From positions 44,207 to 108,206 of the forward strand of contig NZ_BOPC01000015.1 in NCBI RefSeq assembly GCF_016863555.1: a DNA stretch of 64,000 nucleotides, read 5' to 3'. Numbering within the stretch: position 1 is the first letter of the stretch; each line of letters starts with the position of its first letter. The DNA is from Micromonospora qiuiae. Lineage in GTDB: Bacteria; Actinomycetota; Actinomycetes; Mycobacteriales; Micromonosporaceae. The position numbers and the translations under genes were made by a program. Of this stretch, positions 54,726-63,750 are shown in pieces. The notes under the pieces were generated by a model. It saw nothing but the letters and a program-made list of their open reading frames with translations. It had not been told where the DNA came from and did not search any database.

Positions 54726-55752
54726 CGCCCTTGACCTCCTTCCAGAAGTGGCAGGCGGCCGTCCGGCTCGGCGACACCTGGTACAGCGGCGGCGCCGGCT
54801 CCTCGCGGCAGACCTCCTGGGCGTACCGGCACCGGGGGTTGAACGCGCAACCCTGCGGGATGTTGGTCAGTGCCGGCGGCAGGCCCTTGATCGCGCTGAG
54901 TTCCTGGCCCTTGAGGTCCAGGCGCGGGATCGACTCCAGCAGACCCTTGGTGTACGGGTGAGCCGGGCTGGCGTAGATGTCGTCCACGCTGGCTTCCTCG
55001 ATGACCCGGCCGGCGTACATGACTGAGATGCGGTCCGCCACGTCCGCCACCACACCCATGTCATGGGTGATCAGCACCAGGCCCATGTTCCGTTCCCGCT
55101 GCAGCTCGGCCAGCAGCGCCATGATCTGGGCCTGCACGGTCACGTCCAGCGCGGTGGTCGGCTCGTCGGCGATCAGCACCTCGGGGTCGAGGGCCAGCGC
55201 CATCGCGATCATGACCCGCTGCCGCATACCGCCGGAGAACTGGTGCGGGTAGTCGTTCACCCGCTGCCTGGCCGCCGGAATCTTGACCAGGTCGAGCAGT
55301 TCGACGGCGCGCGCCTTGGCGTCCTGGCGGGACATTCCGCGATGCATGCGGAACAGCTCGGCCAGTTGGAAGCCGACGGTGAAGACCGGATTCAGCGCGG
55401 AGAGCGCATCCTGGAAGATCATCGCGATCCGGTTCGCCCGCACCTTGCGGCGTTCGGACTCCGGCAGCTTCAGCAGGTCGACGCCGCGGTAGAGGATCTC
55501 CCCACCGGTGACGAAGCCGGGCGGGCTGTCCAGGATGCCCATGATCGCCTGCGCGGTCACGCTCTTGCCGCAGCCGGACTCGCCGAGGATCGCCCGGGTC
55601 TCGCCGGCCCGCAGGTCGAAGCTCACCCCGTTGACGGCGTGGGCGATTCCGTTGCGGGTACGGAACTCCACGTGCAGGTTCTTGACCTGCAGCGGCAGCG
55701 CGTTCGGGTCGACGCCCGCCAGCGCGTCCAGCTTGACGTTCACATCAGTCAT
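54718..55752 (-). CDS. peptide ABC transporter ATPase 1 (OppD-like)
   Basis: The 344-aa ATPase has Walker [10 protein letters not shown], signature [12 protein letters not shown], Walker [13 protein letters not shown], switch His in [13 protein letters not shown] and the C-terminal [13 protein letters not shown]ys motif. ATG 55752 is preferred; GTG 55761, which overlaps the stop of the permease gene, is an alternative and would couple the two. Confidence 0.93.
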   Translation of the reverse strand: MTDVNVKLDALAGVDPNALPLQVKNLHVEFRTRNGIAHAVNGVSFDLRAGETRAILGESGCGKSVTAQAIMGILDSPPGFVTGGEILYRGVDLLKLPESERRKVRANRIAMIFQDALSALNPVFTVGFQLAELFRMHRGMSRQDAKARAVELLDLVKIPAARQRVNDYPHQFSGGMRQRVMIAMALALDPEVLIADEPTTALDVTVQAQIMALLAELQRERNMGLVLITHDMGVVADVADRISVMYAGRVIEEASVDDIYASPAHPYTKGLLESIPRLDLKGQELSAIKGLPPALTNIPQGCAFNPRCRYAQEVCREEPAPPLYQVSPSRTAACHFWKEVKGDE

Positions 55753-55757
55753 GACGC

Positions 55758-56699
55758 TCACCGGAACTTCGGGTCGAGGGCGTCACGCAGGGCGTCACCC
55801 ATGAGGATGAAGGACAGCACGGTGCCCACCAGCAGACCACAGGGGAAGAGCAACAGCCACGGGTCCTCCAGGAAGTAGACCTGGTGGGTGCTGATCATGA
55901 TGCCCCAGGACTGCGCAGGCGGCTGCAACCCGACGCCGAGGTAGGTCAGCGTTGCCTCTGCGGCGACGAACGAGCCGAGCACGATGGTGGCGTAGACCAG
56001 CATCGGGGCGATCGCGTTGGGCAGGATGTGCCGGAACATCACCCGTCCGTTGCGGGCACCGACCGCCTTCGCGGCGTGCACGTAGTCCAGATCCTTCGAG
56101 GAGATCACGCTGCCTCGGATGATCCGGGCGATCACCGGCCAGGTCAGCAGGAACAGCACCATGGCGATGGTGAACTCGTTCTGCCGCTTGATGACGGTGA
56201 GGAAGACGATCGCGCCGAGCAGGAACGGCAGCGAGAGGAAGACGTCCATCACCCGGGAGATGATCGTGTCGACCCATCCACCGTAGTAGCCGGCGAGCAG
56301 TCCGAGGGTGCCACCAATGACGATCATCGTACCGGTGGCCATGATCGCGATGATCATCGAAGGCCGGGCACCGTAGATGGCGTGCGAGTAGTAGTCGCAC
56401 CCGAGGATGTCGGTGCCGAACACGTGCTCGGCGCTCGGGGACAGCCGGGACCGGTCGGTGGTGCAGTCCCGGGGGTCCTGGCTGGTCCACAACTTCGGGA
56501 AGGCCGCCATCGAGCCGACCGCGAGGATGTAGAGAAGCGCGATCACGAAGGTCGGGTCGCGCATCAACTGCCGGCGGGCGTCCGCCCACAGGCTGCCGCT
56601 GCGCTGCTTCCCGCCGGTGGCCGGTTGGTCCGGCAGCGGGCCGTCGCCGGAGACCGGTCCGCCACCGACGGCGGTGCCTGCGCTCGTCAGATCGCTCAT
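55758..56699 (-). CDS. peptide ABC transporter permease 2 (OppC-like)
   Basis: The 313-aa protein has a long Gly/Pro-rich cytoplasmic N-terminus (about 45 residues), the OppC_N segment (DPTFVIALLYILAVGSMAAF) and five further spans. The EAA loop is HAAKAVGARNGRVMFRHILP. The ATG overlaps the stop of a 53-codon frame that bridges it to oppB. Confidence 0.93.
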   Translation of the reverse strand: MSDLTSAGTAVGGGPVSGDGPLPDQPATGGKQRSGSLWADARRQLMRDPTFVIALLYILAVGSMAAFPKLWTSQDPRDCTTDRSRLSPSAEHVFGTDILGCDYYSHAIYGARPSMIIAIMATGTMIVIGGTLGLLAGYYGGWVDTIISRVMDVFLSLPFLLGAIVFLTVIKRQNEFTIAMVLFLLTWPVIARIIRGSVISSKDLDYVHAAKAVGARNGRVMFRHILPNAIAPMLVYATIVLGSFVAAEATLTYLGVGLQPPAQSWGIMISTHQVYFLEDPWLLLFPCGLLVGTVLSFILMGDALRDALDPKFR

Positions 56700-56857
56700 G
56701 CCGGCACCCCACTTCGCTCCGTGCCGCCATGAGGCAGCGCCGCACTGAGCCTGACGATTCGCTCGCTCCGCTCGCTCATGTCCACACCTCGTTTCGCTCT
56801 GCCCTGCCGTGGGCGGGGGTCTCCCGCCGGGTCACTCGCTACGACGCCGTCACTCAT
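56696..56857 (-). CDS. candidate 53-aa bridging ORF between oppB and oppC
   Basis: ATG 56857 overlaps the oppB stop by eight bases, and its TGA overlaps the oppC ATG (ATGA). The frame starts MSDGVVASDPAGDPRPRQGR and contains MSERSERIVRLSAALPHGG. The MSERS start also begins the DppC-like protein at 36867. The frame fills the whole oppB-oppC gap and would keep ribosomes coupled. No domain is recognisable, and it may be an expanded repeat. Confidence 0.4.
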   Translation of the reverse strand: MSDGVVASDPAGDPRPRQGRAKRGVDMSERSERIVRLSAALPHGGTERSGVPA

Positions 56858-57911
56858 AGCGGATCCTCGGGTCGAGTACGGCGTACAGAATGTCAACCAG
56901 CAGGTTGGCGAGCAGGACGACCAGCACCAGCATGGTCACCACGCCGATCACCACCGACGATTCGCCGGTTCGGGCGGACATCGTCACCAGCCGACCGATG
57001 CCGGGCACGTTGAAGATCGTCTCGGTGACCACCGCGCCGGCCATCGCCGCGCCGATGTCGACACCGAGGAAGGTGATCACCGGGATCAGCGAGTTGCGCA
57101 GCGTGTGCACGCCGATGACCCGCTTGTTGGTCAGCCCCTTGGCCTTGGCCGTGCGCACGTAGTCGGCCCGGACGTTCTCCATGATGCTGGTCCGGGTGAG
57201 CCGGGCGGTGGTGGCAAGCGAAACCGAGCCGAGCACCATGCCGGGGATGATCAGGCTGGCGAAGGGGTAGTCGGGCTTGAACACGGGGCTGAACACCCCG
57301 ACGGAGATCAGGTCGGGGATCCAGTCCTGTCCCCGCAGCACGTTGCCGAACTTGACCCCGACGAACTCCCGCACCACCAGGCCGAGCACGAAGATCGGCA
57401 CCGAGATGACGAAGACCGTGCTGATCTTCACCATGTAGTCGAGGAAGCTGCCGCCGCGCAGACCCGCCAGCACACCCGCCGCGATGCCGACGACCGCCTC
57501 GAAGACGATCGCGATCACCAGCAGCTTGAGGGTGAACGGAATGGCGTTCGAGACCAGGTCGGTGACTTCCTGCTGGCGCAGGTTGATGCCGAAGTCGAAG
57601 TTGAAGAAGATGCCGTGGAGACGGTCGAAGAAGAGGCCGGGCTCGTAGCCCGTGCCCAACCAACCTCCGCCGTCCTCCGCTGCCCGCCACAGGCATGGGT
57701 CGCCTTTACGGTCCAGGCAGGGGTCACCGTAGCCGAGCCGCTCGGTGATGGCTTGCAGCAGCGCAGGCGGCGGGGTCCGGTCACCGAAGAGCGCCCGCAC
57801 CGGGTTTCCGCTGAACTGAACCGCCAGCGAGGTGATGTAGTGAAGCAGAAACATGGTGCCCAGCACAGTTGGGATGAACTGGAGCAACCGTCGGATGACG
57901 TAGCGCCCCAT
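56850..57911 (-). CDS. peptide ABC transporter permease 1 (OppB-like)
   Basis: The 353-aa protein starts at ATG 57911 (MGRYVIRRLLQFIPTVLGTM) with GAGGAG upstream. It has six spans and an extra loop of about 60 residues containing two Cys (PCLDRKGDPC) after span 1. The EAA loop is RTAKAKGLTNKRVIGVHTLR, followed by ETIFNVPGIGRLV. It pairs with the OppC-like permease. Confidence 0.93.
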   Translation of the reverse strand: MGRYVIRRLLQFIPTVLGTMFLLHYITSLAVQFSGNPVRALFGDRTPPPALLQAITERLGYGDPCLDRKGDPCLWRAAEDGGGWLGTGYEPGLFFDRLHGIFFNFDFGINLRQQEVTDLVSNAIPFTLKLLVIAIVFEAVVGIAAGVLAGLRGGSFLDYMVKISTVFVISVPIFVLGLVVREFVGVKFGNVLRGQDWIPDLISVGVFSPVFKPDYPFASLIIPGMVLGSVSLATTARLTRTSIMENVRADYVRTAKAKGLTNKRVIGVHTLRNSLIPVITFLGVDIGAAMAGAVVTETIFNVPGIGRLVTMSARTGESSVVIGVVTMLVLVVLLANLLVDILYAVLDPRIRYE

Positions 57912-57934
57912 CTCGGGGTCTCCTCTCGGCGCTG

Positions 57935-57981
57935 ACGTGGCGGCAACGATCACCCTGGTGGGGTGATCGTTGCCGCCACGT
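57935..57981 (-). terminator. intra-operon 20-bp hairpin after the binding-protein gene
   Basis: Arms 57935-57954 and 57962-57981 are exact 20-bp complements with a 7-nt loop. It lies between the binding-protein stop and the permease start, the same place as the hairpin in the other peptide operon. Confidence 0.9.
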
Positions 57982-57996
57982 CGTGTTACGGCTGGA

Positions 57997-59631
57997 TCAG
58001 GACTTCTGCTTCAGCGAGGTCGCACCGTAGTCGGCGTCCGAGACCTTGTTCCAGACGAACTGGTCCACGTTCTCGCTGTAGATCGCCCCTTCCTTGCGCC
58101 ACCACATCGGGATGACCGGCAGTTCCTCGCCCAGGATGTCCTCCGCCTTCTGGTACGACGGGATGGCAGCCTGCATCGACTCGGCCGCGTCGCCTTCCTT
58201 CAGCAGGGCGTCGACCTCGGCGTTGCTGTAGCCCGAGTTGTTGCTGCCCGCGCCCGTGCCGTACAGCGGGTACAGGAAGGTCTCCAGGAACGGGTAGTCC
58301 GGGCCCCAGCCGAGACGGAACGGACCGGTGAACTTCTTCTTGTCCGCGGTCTCGAGGTACTCGGCGAACTGCAGGTTGACCTTCAGCTCGTAGTCGATGC
58401 CCAGCGCGGCCTTGATCTGGTCACCGACCGCCTGCAGCCACTGGTCGTGGCCGGCGCCCGCGTTGGCCCACAGGGTCAGCTTCTTGCCGGCCGGCCAGCC
58501 GCCGGCCTCGGCGAGCAGCTGCTTCGCCTTCTCGACGTCCTTGGTGCAGTACTGGCACACGTTCTCCCGGGCGCCCTCGAAGCTCGGGGCGACGAAGCCG
58601 GTGGCCGGCGCGTTCCGGCCGTCGAAGACGGCGTCGATGATGGACTGGCGGTCGATCGACAGGGAGAGGGCCTGGCGGATCCGCTTATCCTTGAAGTCGT
58701 CGTTGTAGATCGGGAAGCCGACGTAGGTGAAGCTGTCACCGGCCAGCTCGAACATCCGGTCGCCGTACTGCTGCTTGGCCTCCTTGTAGCGGGCCGGCGG
58801 CAGGGTGTACATCACGTCCAGCTCACCGGCCTGGAAGGCGGCGTAGCCGGCGTCGACGTCGGCGAAGATGCGGTACTCGATGCGGTCCGGCTTGCCGGGC
58901 TCGCCCTTCCAGCTGTCGCTGCGGACCAGGTTGATCGCAACGTTGTGCTGCCAGCTGCCGTCCATCTTGTACGGGCCGTTGCCGATCGGGGTCTCGTTGC
59001 ACTTGGCGATGTCCTCGACGCACGCCTGGGCCATCGGGAAGAAGCCCGGGTAGCCGATCGTAGTCGGGAAGCCGGAGAAGGGGGCGTCCAGCTCGACGGT
59101 GAAGGTGAGATCGTCGACCTTCTTCAGGCCGGCGAGTTCCTTGGTCGCCGGCTCCGGGGCCTTCTTCGGGCCGTCGCCGTCCGGGTCCTCGGGCTGGAGG
59201 TCCTTGACGCCGGCGATCCGCTTCATGAAGTAGCCGTTGTTCTGGGCGTTTGGCCCGTAAGCGGCGTAGTTCCACGAGCGGATGAAGGCGTCGGCGTTGA
59301 CCGGCTCACCGTTGTCGAAGGTGTAGCCGCTCTTGATCTTGATCGTCCAGACCTTCTGGTCGTCCGACTCGACCGACTCGGCCAGGTCCAGCTCGACCGC
59401 GGAGGTGTCTGCGTTGTACTTGACCAGACCGCGATACAGCTGGCGGATCACATACAGCGACGGCTCGTCGTCACCGCCGGAAGGCGTCAGGAACGCCGGC
59501 TCCGCATTGTAGACGCGCAGCGTACCGCCGGCCTGGCCGGCGTCGTCGCTGTCGCCACCGCTGCCACAGGCGGTGGCCAACATGGCGGTGGCGGTCGCTA
59601 CGACCGCCACCTTCAGGAATTTCCCGCGCAT
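57997..59631 (-). CDS. peptide ABC transporter substrate-binding lipoprotein
   Basis: The 544-aa SBP_bac_5 protein starts at ATG 59631 behind GAGGAGG. It has a lipobox with Cys22 (MLATACGSGG). Segments WTIKIKSGYTFDNGEPVNAD, FIRSWNYAAYGPNAQNNGYF and RIRQALSLSIDRQSIIDAVF match the DppA/OppA family. It is the first gene of the minus-strand operon and only moderately similar to the paralogue at 34250, so the two systems probably take different peptides. Confidence 0.94.
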   Translation of the reverse strand: MRGKFLKVAVVATATAMLATACGSGGDSDDAGQAGGTLRVYNAEPAFLTPSGGDDEPSLYVIRQLYRGLVKYNADTSAVELDLAESVESDDQKVWTIKIKSGYTFDNGEPVNADAFIRSWNYAAYGPNAQNNGYFMKRIAGVKDLQPEDPDGDGPKKAPEPATKELAGLKKVDDLTFTVELDAPFSGFPTTIGYPGFFPMAQACVEDIAKCNETPIGNGPYKMDGSWQHNVAINLVRSDSWKGEPGKPDRIEYRIFADVDAGYAAFQAGELDVMYTLPPARYKEAKQQYGDRMFELAGDSFTYVGFPIYNDDFKDKRIRQALSLSIDRQSIIDAVFDGRNAPATGFVAPSFEGARENVCQYCTKDVEKAKQLLAEAGGWPAGKKLTLWANAGAGHDQWLQAVGDQIKAALGIDYELKVNLQFAEYLETADKKKFTGPFRLGWGPDYPFLETFLYPLYGTGAGSNNSGYSNAEVDALLKEGDAAESMQAAIPSYQKAEDILGEELPVIPMWWRKEGAIYSENVDQFVWNKVSDADYGATSLKQKS

Positions 59632-59989
59632 GGGAGTGCCTCCTCAGGGCGCTCGGCTCACGAGGGGGTGTGAGTGCCTGCCACTGTGACACCCGATGCG
59701 CCCAAGCCGAAAGGCGTGTTATCAAGCCGATACCCGCCCGGGACGGGGTCGACATCCACCAGGAGTCGCTTTCAGCGCCCGCCGGACGAAGCTATGAGCT
59801 GGCCGTCAAGGCATTTTTGCGCCTGAACGGACGATTGGCAGGACGACGTCGGCGGCCATCCGGACAACCCGGAACCATGACGTGAATCGCGCCACTTATG
59901 CCCAGCATGCTACCCGAACGGATGACATCAACTCCAGCCGGGCGGCCGAGCTGGCTGCCCGGCTGATCAGCCCCCGGCGCGGTCCGGAG
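59632..59989. other. intergenic region between oppA and the response regulator
   Basis: These 358 bases contain no convincing gene. They hold the strong ribosome-binding site of the binding-protein gene (GAGGAGG) and presumably the operon promoter, which I could not define. The stretch 59800-59900 is less GC-rich than its surroundings. Confidence 0.5.
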
Positions 59990-60679
59990 TCACACCAACC
60001 GTCGATCCGCAGCCCACCGGGACAGTTCGTACCGGTTGGACATCTGAAGCTTGCGGAGCACGTTGGAGACGTGCGTCTCGACCGTCTTGATCGAGATGTA
60101 CAGCTCCCGGGCGATCTCCTTGTACGCGTACCCCCGGGCGAGCAACCGCAGCACCTCGCGTTCCCGGTTGGTCAACTGGTCCAGCTCGGGATCGGCGACC
60201 GGAGCGTCCGGACGGGCGGCGAAGGCATCCAGCACGAACCCGGCCAGCCGCGGACTGAACACGGCGTCACCGTCGGCCACCCGACGGATCGCGGCGGCCA
60301 GTTCGTCCGGCGAGATGGTCTTGGTGACGTAACCCCGGGCACCGGCCCGGATCAGCCCGATCACGTCCTCGGCGGCGTCGGAGACACTGAGCGCCAGGAA
60401 GCGCACCTGGGGGTGGCTGCGCCGCATCGCCTCCAGCACCGCCCGGCCGCCGCCGTCGGGCATGTGCACGTCGAGCAGGACGACGTCCGGTTCGGTGGCC
60501 GCGATCCGGCTGACCGCCTCAGCGACCGTGCTCGCCTCGCCCACCACCTCGACGTGCGCTCCCAGCTCGGCGCGGACGCCCGCGCGGAACATGGCGTGGT
60601 CGTCGACCAGGAACACCCGCAGCCGCTCCGGCCCGGTACCCGCCGGCTCGACCGGTCGCGTGGACTGCTCGGCCATCAT
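59990..60679 (-). CDS. NarL/LuxR-type response regulator
   Basis: The 229-aa protein has a receiver domain (VFLVDDHAMFRAGV, phospho-acceptor Asp70 in VVLLDVHMP, Lys in GARGYVTKTI) and a LuxR helix-turn-helix (LTNREREVLRLLARGYAYKE, then ISIKTVETHVSNVLRKL). ATG 60679 overlaps the stop of the histidine-kinase gene, so the two are coupled and form a two-component pair. Confidence 0.95.
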   Translation of the reverse strand: MMAEQSTRPVEPAGTGPERLRVFLVDDHAMFRAGVRAELGAHVEVVGEASTVAEAVSRIAATEPDVVLLDVHMPDGGGRAVLEAMRRSHPQVRFLALSVSDAAEDVIGLIRAGARGYVTKTISPDELAAAIRRVADGDAVFSPRLAGFVLDAFAARPDAPVADPELDQLTNREREVLRLLARGYAYKEIARELYISIKTVETHVSNVLRKLQMSNRYELSRWAADRRLV

Positions 60680-61989
60680 CTGTCCCTTTCCGCCGTGGCC
60701 GAGTCCCGGCTGATCGGCAGGATCAACCGGACCTCGGTCCCCTCCCCCGGCCGAGAGCGGATCTCCGCTCGGCCGCCGTGCCGCTTCATCCGCCCGACGA
60801 TCGAGCCCCGCACGCCGTGCCGGTGATGTTCCACGGTATCCGGGTCGAATCCCGCGCCTCGGTCCCGTACGAAGACACTCACCTGCTCGGGCTCGACCTC
60901 GGCGTACAACGAGACGGTCTGCACCCCGGCGTGCCGCGCGGCGTTGACCAACGCCTCACGGGCAGCGGCGACCAGGGCGCCGACCCGCTCGTCGGTCTCC
61001 CGGTCGCCGACCACCACGGCCTCAACGGTGATCGCGAAAGTGTCCTCGACCTCGGCGGCGGCCTGCTCCAGCGCCGCCGCGAAGCGTTCGGTCGGCGACG
61101 CGGTCGGCTTGTAGAGCCAGTTGCGCAGCGACCGTTCCTGGCCACGGGCGAGTCGCTGCACGGTCTTCACGTCGTTGGCGTTGCGTTGGATCAACGCGAG
61201 GGTGTGCAGCACCTGGTCGTGCACCATCGCCGCCAGTTCGGCCCGCTCCTGCTCGCGGATGCGCCCCTCGCGCTCCGAACGGAGCTGGTTCCACGTCCGC
61301 CAGAGCACCGGCGCGGCCACCACGCCGACGCCCGCCAACCCGACCAGCGCGAAGATGATCCCGTTGACCACGGCATCCAGGTTCTGCGCCGGGGAGTAGA
61401 CGGCGGCGACCCCGATGATGCCGACCGCGACCAGCACCCCGCCGCCGACGAAGCGGAGCACGAAGGCGCGACGGTCGCTCTCCTCTATCACCGCGCCGAG
61501 CCAGGGCACCGGCATCGACTCACCCCACTGGCGCCGCCGCTCCGGCGCCGACTGGTGCCAGATCACCCCGGCGCCGACCGCGATGATGGCGACCAGCCAG
61601 CCCGCGGTGCCGGCCGCGCCGATCGAGTCGAAGACCAGGACCTGAAGCAGGAGTACGCCGAGCCCTATCGCGACGAACGGAAGCAGTTGCCCGATGTCCC
61701 GGCGGGGCGGTACGGCGGTGTCGCCGGGGCGCACCGGTACCACGGCCCAGAAGGCCGCGTAGAGCAGCAGGCCGAGCCCGCTCAGCCCGAGCAACACCAT
61801 GAAGGCGACCCGAACCCGGATCACCGGGACGCCAAGATGCTCGGCGATGCCGGCGGCCACCCCGGCCGCCATCCGATGCTCCGGAGCGCGGTAGAGGCGG
61901 GGTGGTTGGCTGACGGCGCTGATCGTGGACTCCCTGGTCAGGACGGGTCGGGGACAGCGGTCGAGGAGACGGCTCGTCCCGATCGTCAC
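60676..61989 (-). CDS. PspC-domain sensor histidine kinase
   Basis: The protein is about 437 aa from GTG 61989, although that start is uncertain. The N-terminal PspC domain reads LYRAPEHRMAAGVAAGIAEH. Four or five further membrane segments follow. The HisKA_3 box has the phospho-acceptor His in AAMVHDQVLHTLALI, and an HATPase domain contains REALVNAARHAG, then DRGAGFDP. The organisation resembles LiaS-type envelope-stress kinases. It is divergent from another PspC gene. Confidence 0.9.
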   Translation of the reverse strand: MTIGTSRLLDRCPRPVLTRESTISAVSQPPRLYRAPEHRMAAGVAAGIAEHLGVPVIRVRVAFMVLLGLSGLGLLLYAAFWAVVPVRPGDTAVPPRRDIGQLLPFVAIGLGVLLLQVLVFDSIGAAGTAGWLVAIIAVGAGVIWHQSAPERRRQWGESMPVPWLGAVIEESDRRAFVLRFVGGGVLVAVGIIGVAAVYSPAQNLDAVVNGIIFALVGLAGVGVVAAPVLWRTWNQLRSEREGRIREQERAELAAMVHDQVLHTLALIQRNANDVKTVQRLARGQERSLRNWLYKPTASPTERFAAALEQAAAEVEDTFAITVEAVVVGDRETDERVGALVAAAREALVNAARHAGVQTVSLYAEVEPEQVSVFVRDRGAGFDPDTVEHHRHGVRGSIVGRMKRHGGRAEIRSRPGEGTEVRLILPISRDSATAERDR

Positions 61990-62109
61990 ACGTGGCGTGG
62001 CCGCCCGACCACGGGGACGCCCCGGACATTCCGGCAGGCCGGATCTCAGGGTGGGGTCAGGGTCACCTCCGGAGGTCGTTCGGGCGCCCGGCACAGCAGG
62101 ATCGGAGAC

Positions 62110-63750
62110 ATGACCGACGACGCTGCTCAGCGGCCGGGTCCGACGGAACCGGAGCGGACTCCGGAGACGCCCGCCGAGCCGGCCGCGCCCGGATCGCCCG
62201 GTGCCCCGGAGGGCCTCGGGGCGCCGACCACCACCGCACCCTCCGGCGCCCCGCCGCCACGAGCGGACGGCCCGCCACCACGAGCGGACGGCCCGCCACC
62301 ACGAGCGGACGACCCGCCGTCGGGGCGCGGACCGGGCACCGCCTTCGGTGGTGCCGGCTTCACCTCGCGGTACGGGCTCATCCGCCCCCGTGACGGCCGA
62401 TACCTGGCTGGCGTGTGCGCCGCCGTCGGCCGGGCCACCAACACCGATCCGGTGCTCTGGCGGGTGTTGCTCGCGGTGCTGGGCTTCTTCGGCGGCGTCG
62501 GTGTCCTGGTCTACGTCGCCGCCTGGCTGATCATCCCGAATGAGGGCGACAGCGCCTCGCCGGTCGAGTCCATGCTGGGCCGCGGCCGCTCCAGCATGTC
62601 CCCGGTCACCGTGATCGTGCTCAGCATCCTGGTGGCGGTGGGGTTCGGCTACATCGTCACCGACGCGTTCCGCGCGGTGCTGCTCGGCGCGGCGATCCTG
62701 GTCGGCGGCGCGCTGCTGCTCAACCGCCAGCAAGGGGAACCACGGCCCGGCGAGCCGCCGACCGCGACAGCGGGTGCAGCGACCGGCCCCGTGCCGCCGC
62801 GCACACCGACCGGCCCGGTGCCGCCGATCAGCCATCCCGCCCCGACCGGGTACCCGCCGCCGTACCCCGGGTTCGTCACCACCCCGCCCGCGCCCGCTTT
62901 CCCGCCGTACACCCCGACCCCGCACGTCCCGCCGCCCGGAGCCCCGGTTGCCGGCCAGTCCGAGGAGCCCACCCTGAACCTGCCCCCGGCACCGTGGCCG
63001 TCGGCCGGCGCCCCGACCGCGCCACCCGGGCCACCGACCTACCGCCCCCCATTCGCCCCGTACGGCCCGTACGCCAGCCAGGGCATGCCGGTCCCACCGC
63101 CGGCCAGACCCAAGCCGCCCAAGCCGCCCAAGAAGCCCCGCGAGCGCTCCGCCCTCGGCGCGGTGACCTTCTCGTTGATCTTCGTCGCCCTGGGTGTGGT
63201 CGGCATCCTCGACCTGCTCGACGTGTTCGGGGTCGGCGCCTCCGCCTACTTCGCCGCGGCGCTCGCCGTGATCGGTCTCGGCCTGCTGGTGGGCACCTGG
63301 TTCGGCCGGGCCCGCTGGCTGATCGCCCTCGGCCTGGTGACCGCCGCCGCGTTGGGCGTGGCCACCATCGCCGAGTCGTACGACCGGGTCCGCGGGGTGG
63401 ACGGCACCGTGACGTGGGCGCCGAGCAACCACCGGGAACTGGCCGTGCGGTACGAGCAGAGCTTCGCCGACGCGGTGCTCGACCTGCGCGCGATCGACTT
63501 CGACCAGCAGGACATCGAGATCAGCGTCGTCATCAACTTCGGCGAGGCGACCGTGGTGGTGCCGCCGAACGTGGACGTCACCACCGTGGCGCACATCGCC
63601 GCCGGTGACGTCAAGATTTTCGGCCACCGCGCCAGCGGCCTGGACAATCGGCTCGCGGAAATCGTCGACCTCGGAGCGGACGGGGCCGGCGGCGGAAAGC
63701 TACGCCTGGACCTGCACGTCAACGCTGGACACATGGAGGTGACCCGGTGA
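62110..63750 (+). CDS. PspC-domain membrane protein with LiaF-like C-terminus
   Basis: The 546-aa protein starts at ATG 62110 with GGAGA upstream. It has a disordered Pro-rich N-terminus with tandem PPPRADG units, a PspC domain (RDGRYLAGVCAAVGRATNTD), two spans, a long Pro/Tyr-rich cytoplasmic linker, three more spans, then a beta-rich C-terminus (LRAIDFDQQDIEISVVINFG, EATVVVPPNVDVTTVAHIAA) like the LiaF/toastrack domain. LiaF proteins restrain LiaS-type kinases, which fits the divergent kinase/regulator pair. Its stop overlaps the next gene (GTGA). Confidence 0.88.
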   Translation: MTDDAAQRPGPTEPERTPETPAEPAAPGSPGAPEGLGAPTTTAPSGAPPPRADGPPPRADGPPPRADDPPSGRGPGTAFGGAGFTSRYGLIRPRDGRYLAGVCAAVGRATNTDPVLWRVLLAVLGFFGGVGVLVYVAAWLIIPNEGDSASPVESMLGRGRSSMSPVTVIVLSILVAVGFGYIVTDAFRAVLLGAAILVGGALLLNRQQGEPRPGEPPTATAGAATGPVPPRTPTGPVPPISHPAPTGYPPPYPGFVTTPPAPAFPPYTPTPHVPPPGAPVAGQSEEPTLNLPPAPWPSAGAPTAPPGPPTYRPPFAPYGPYASQGMPVPPPARPKPPKPPKKPRERSALGAVTFSLIFVALGVVGILDLLDVFGVGASAYFAAALAVIGLGLLVGTWFGRARWLIALGLVTAAALGVATIAESYDRVRGVDGTVTWAPSNHRELAVRYEQSFADAVLDLRAIDFDQQDIEISVVINFGEATVVVPPNVDVTTVAHIAAGDVKIFGHRASGLDNRLAEIVDLGADGAGGGKLRLDLHVNAGHMEVTR

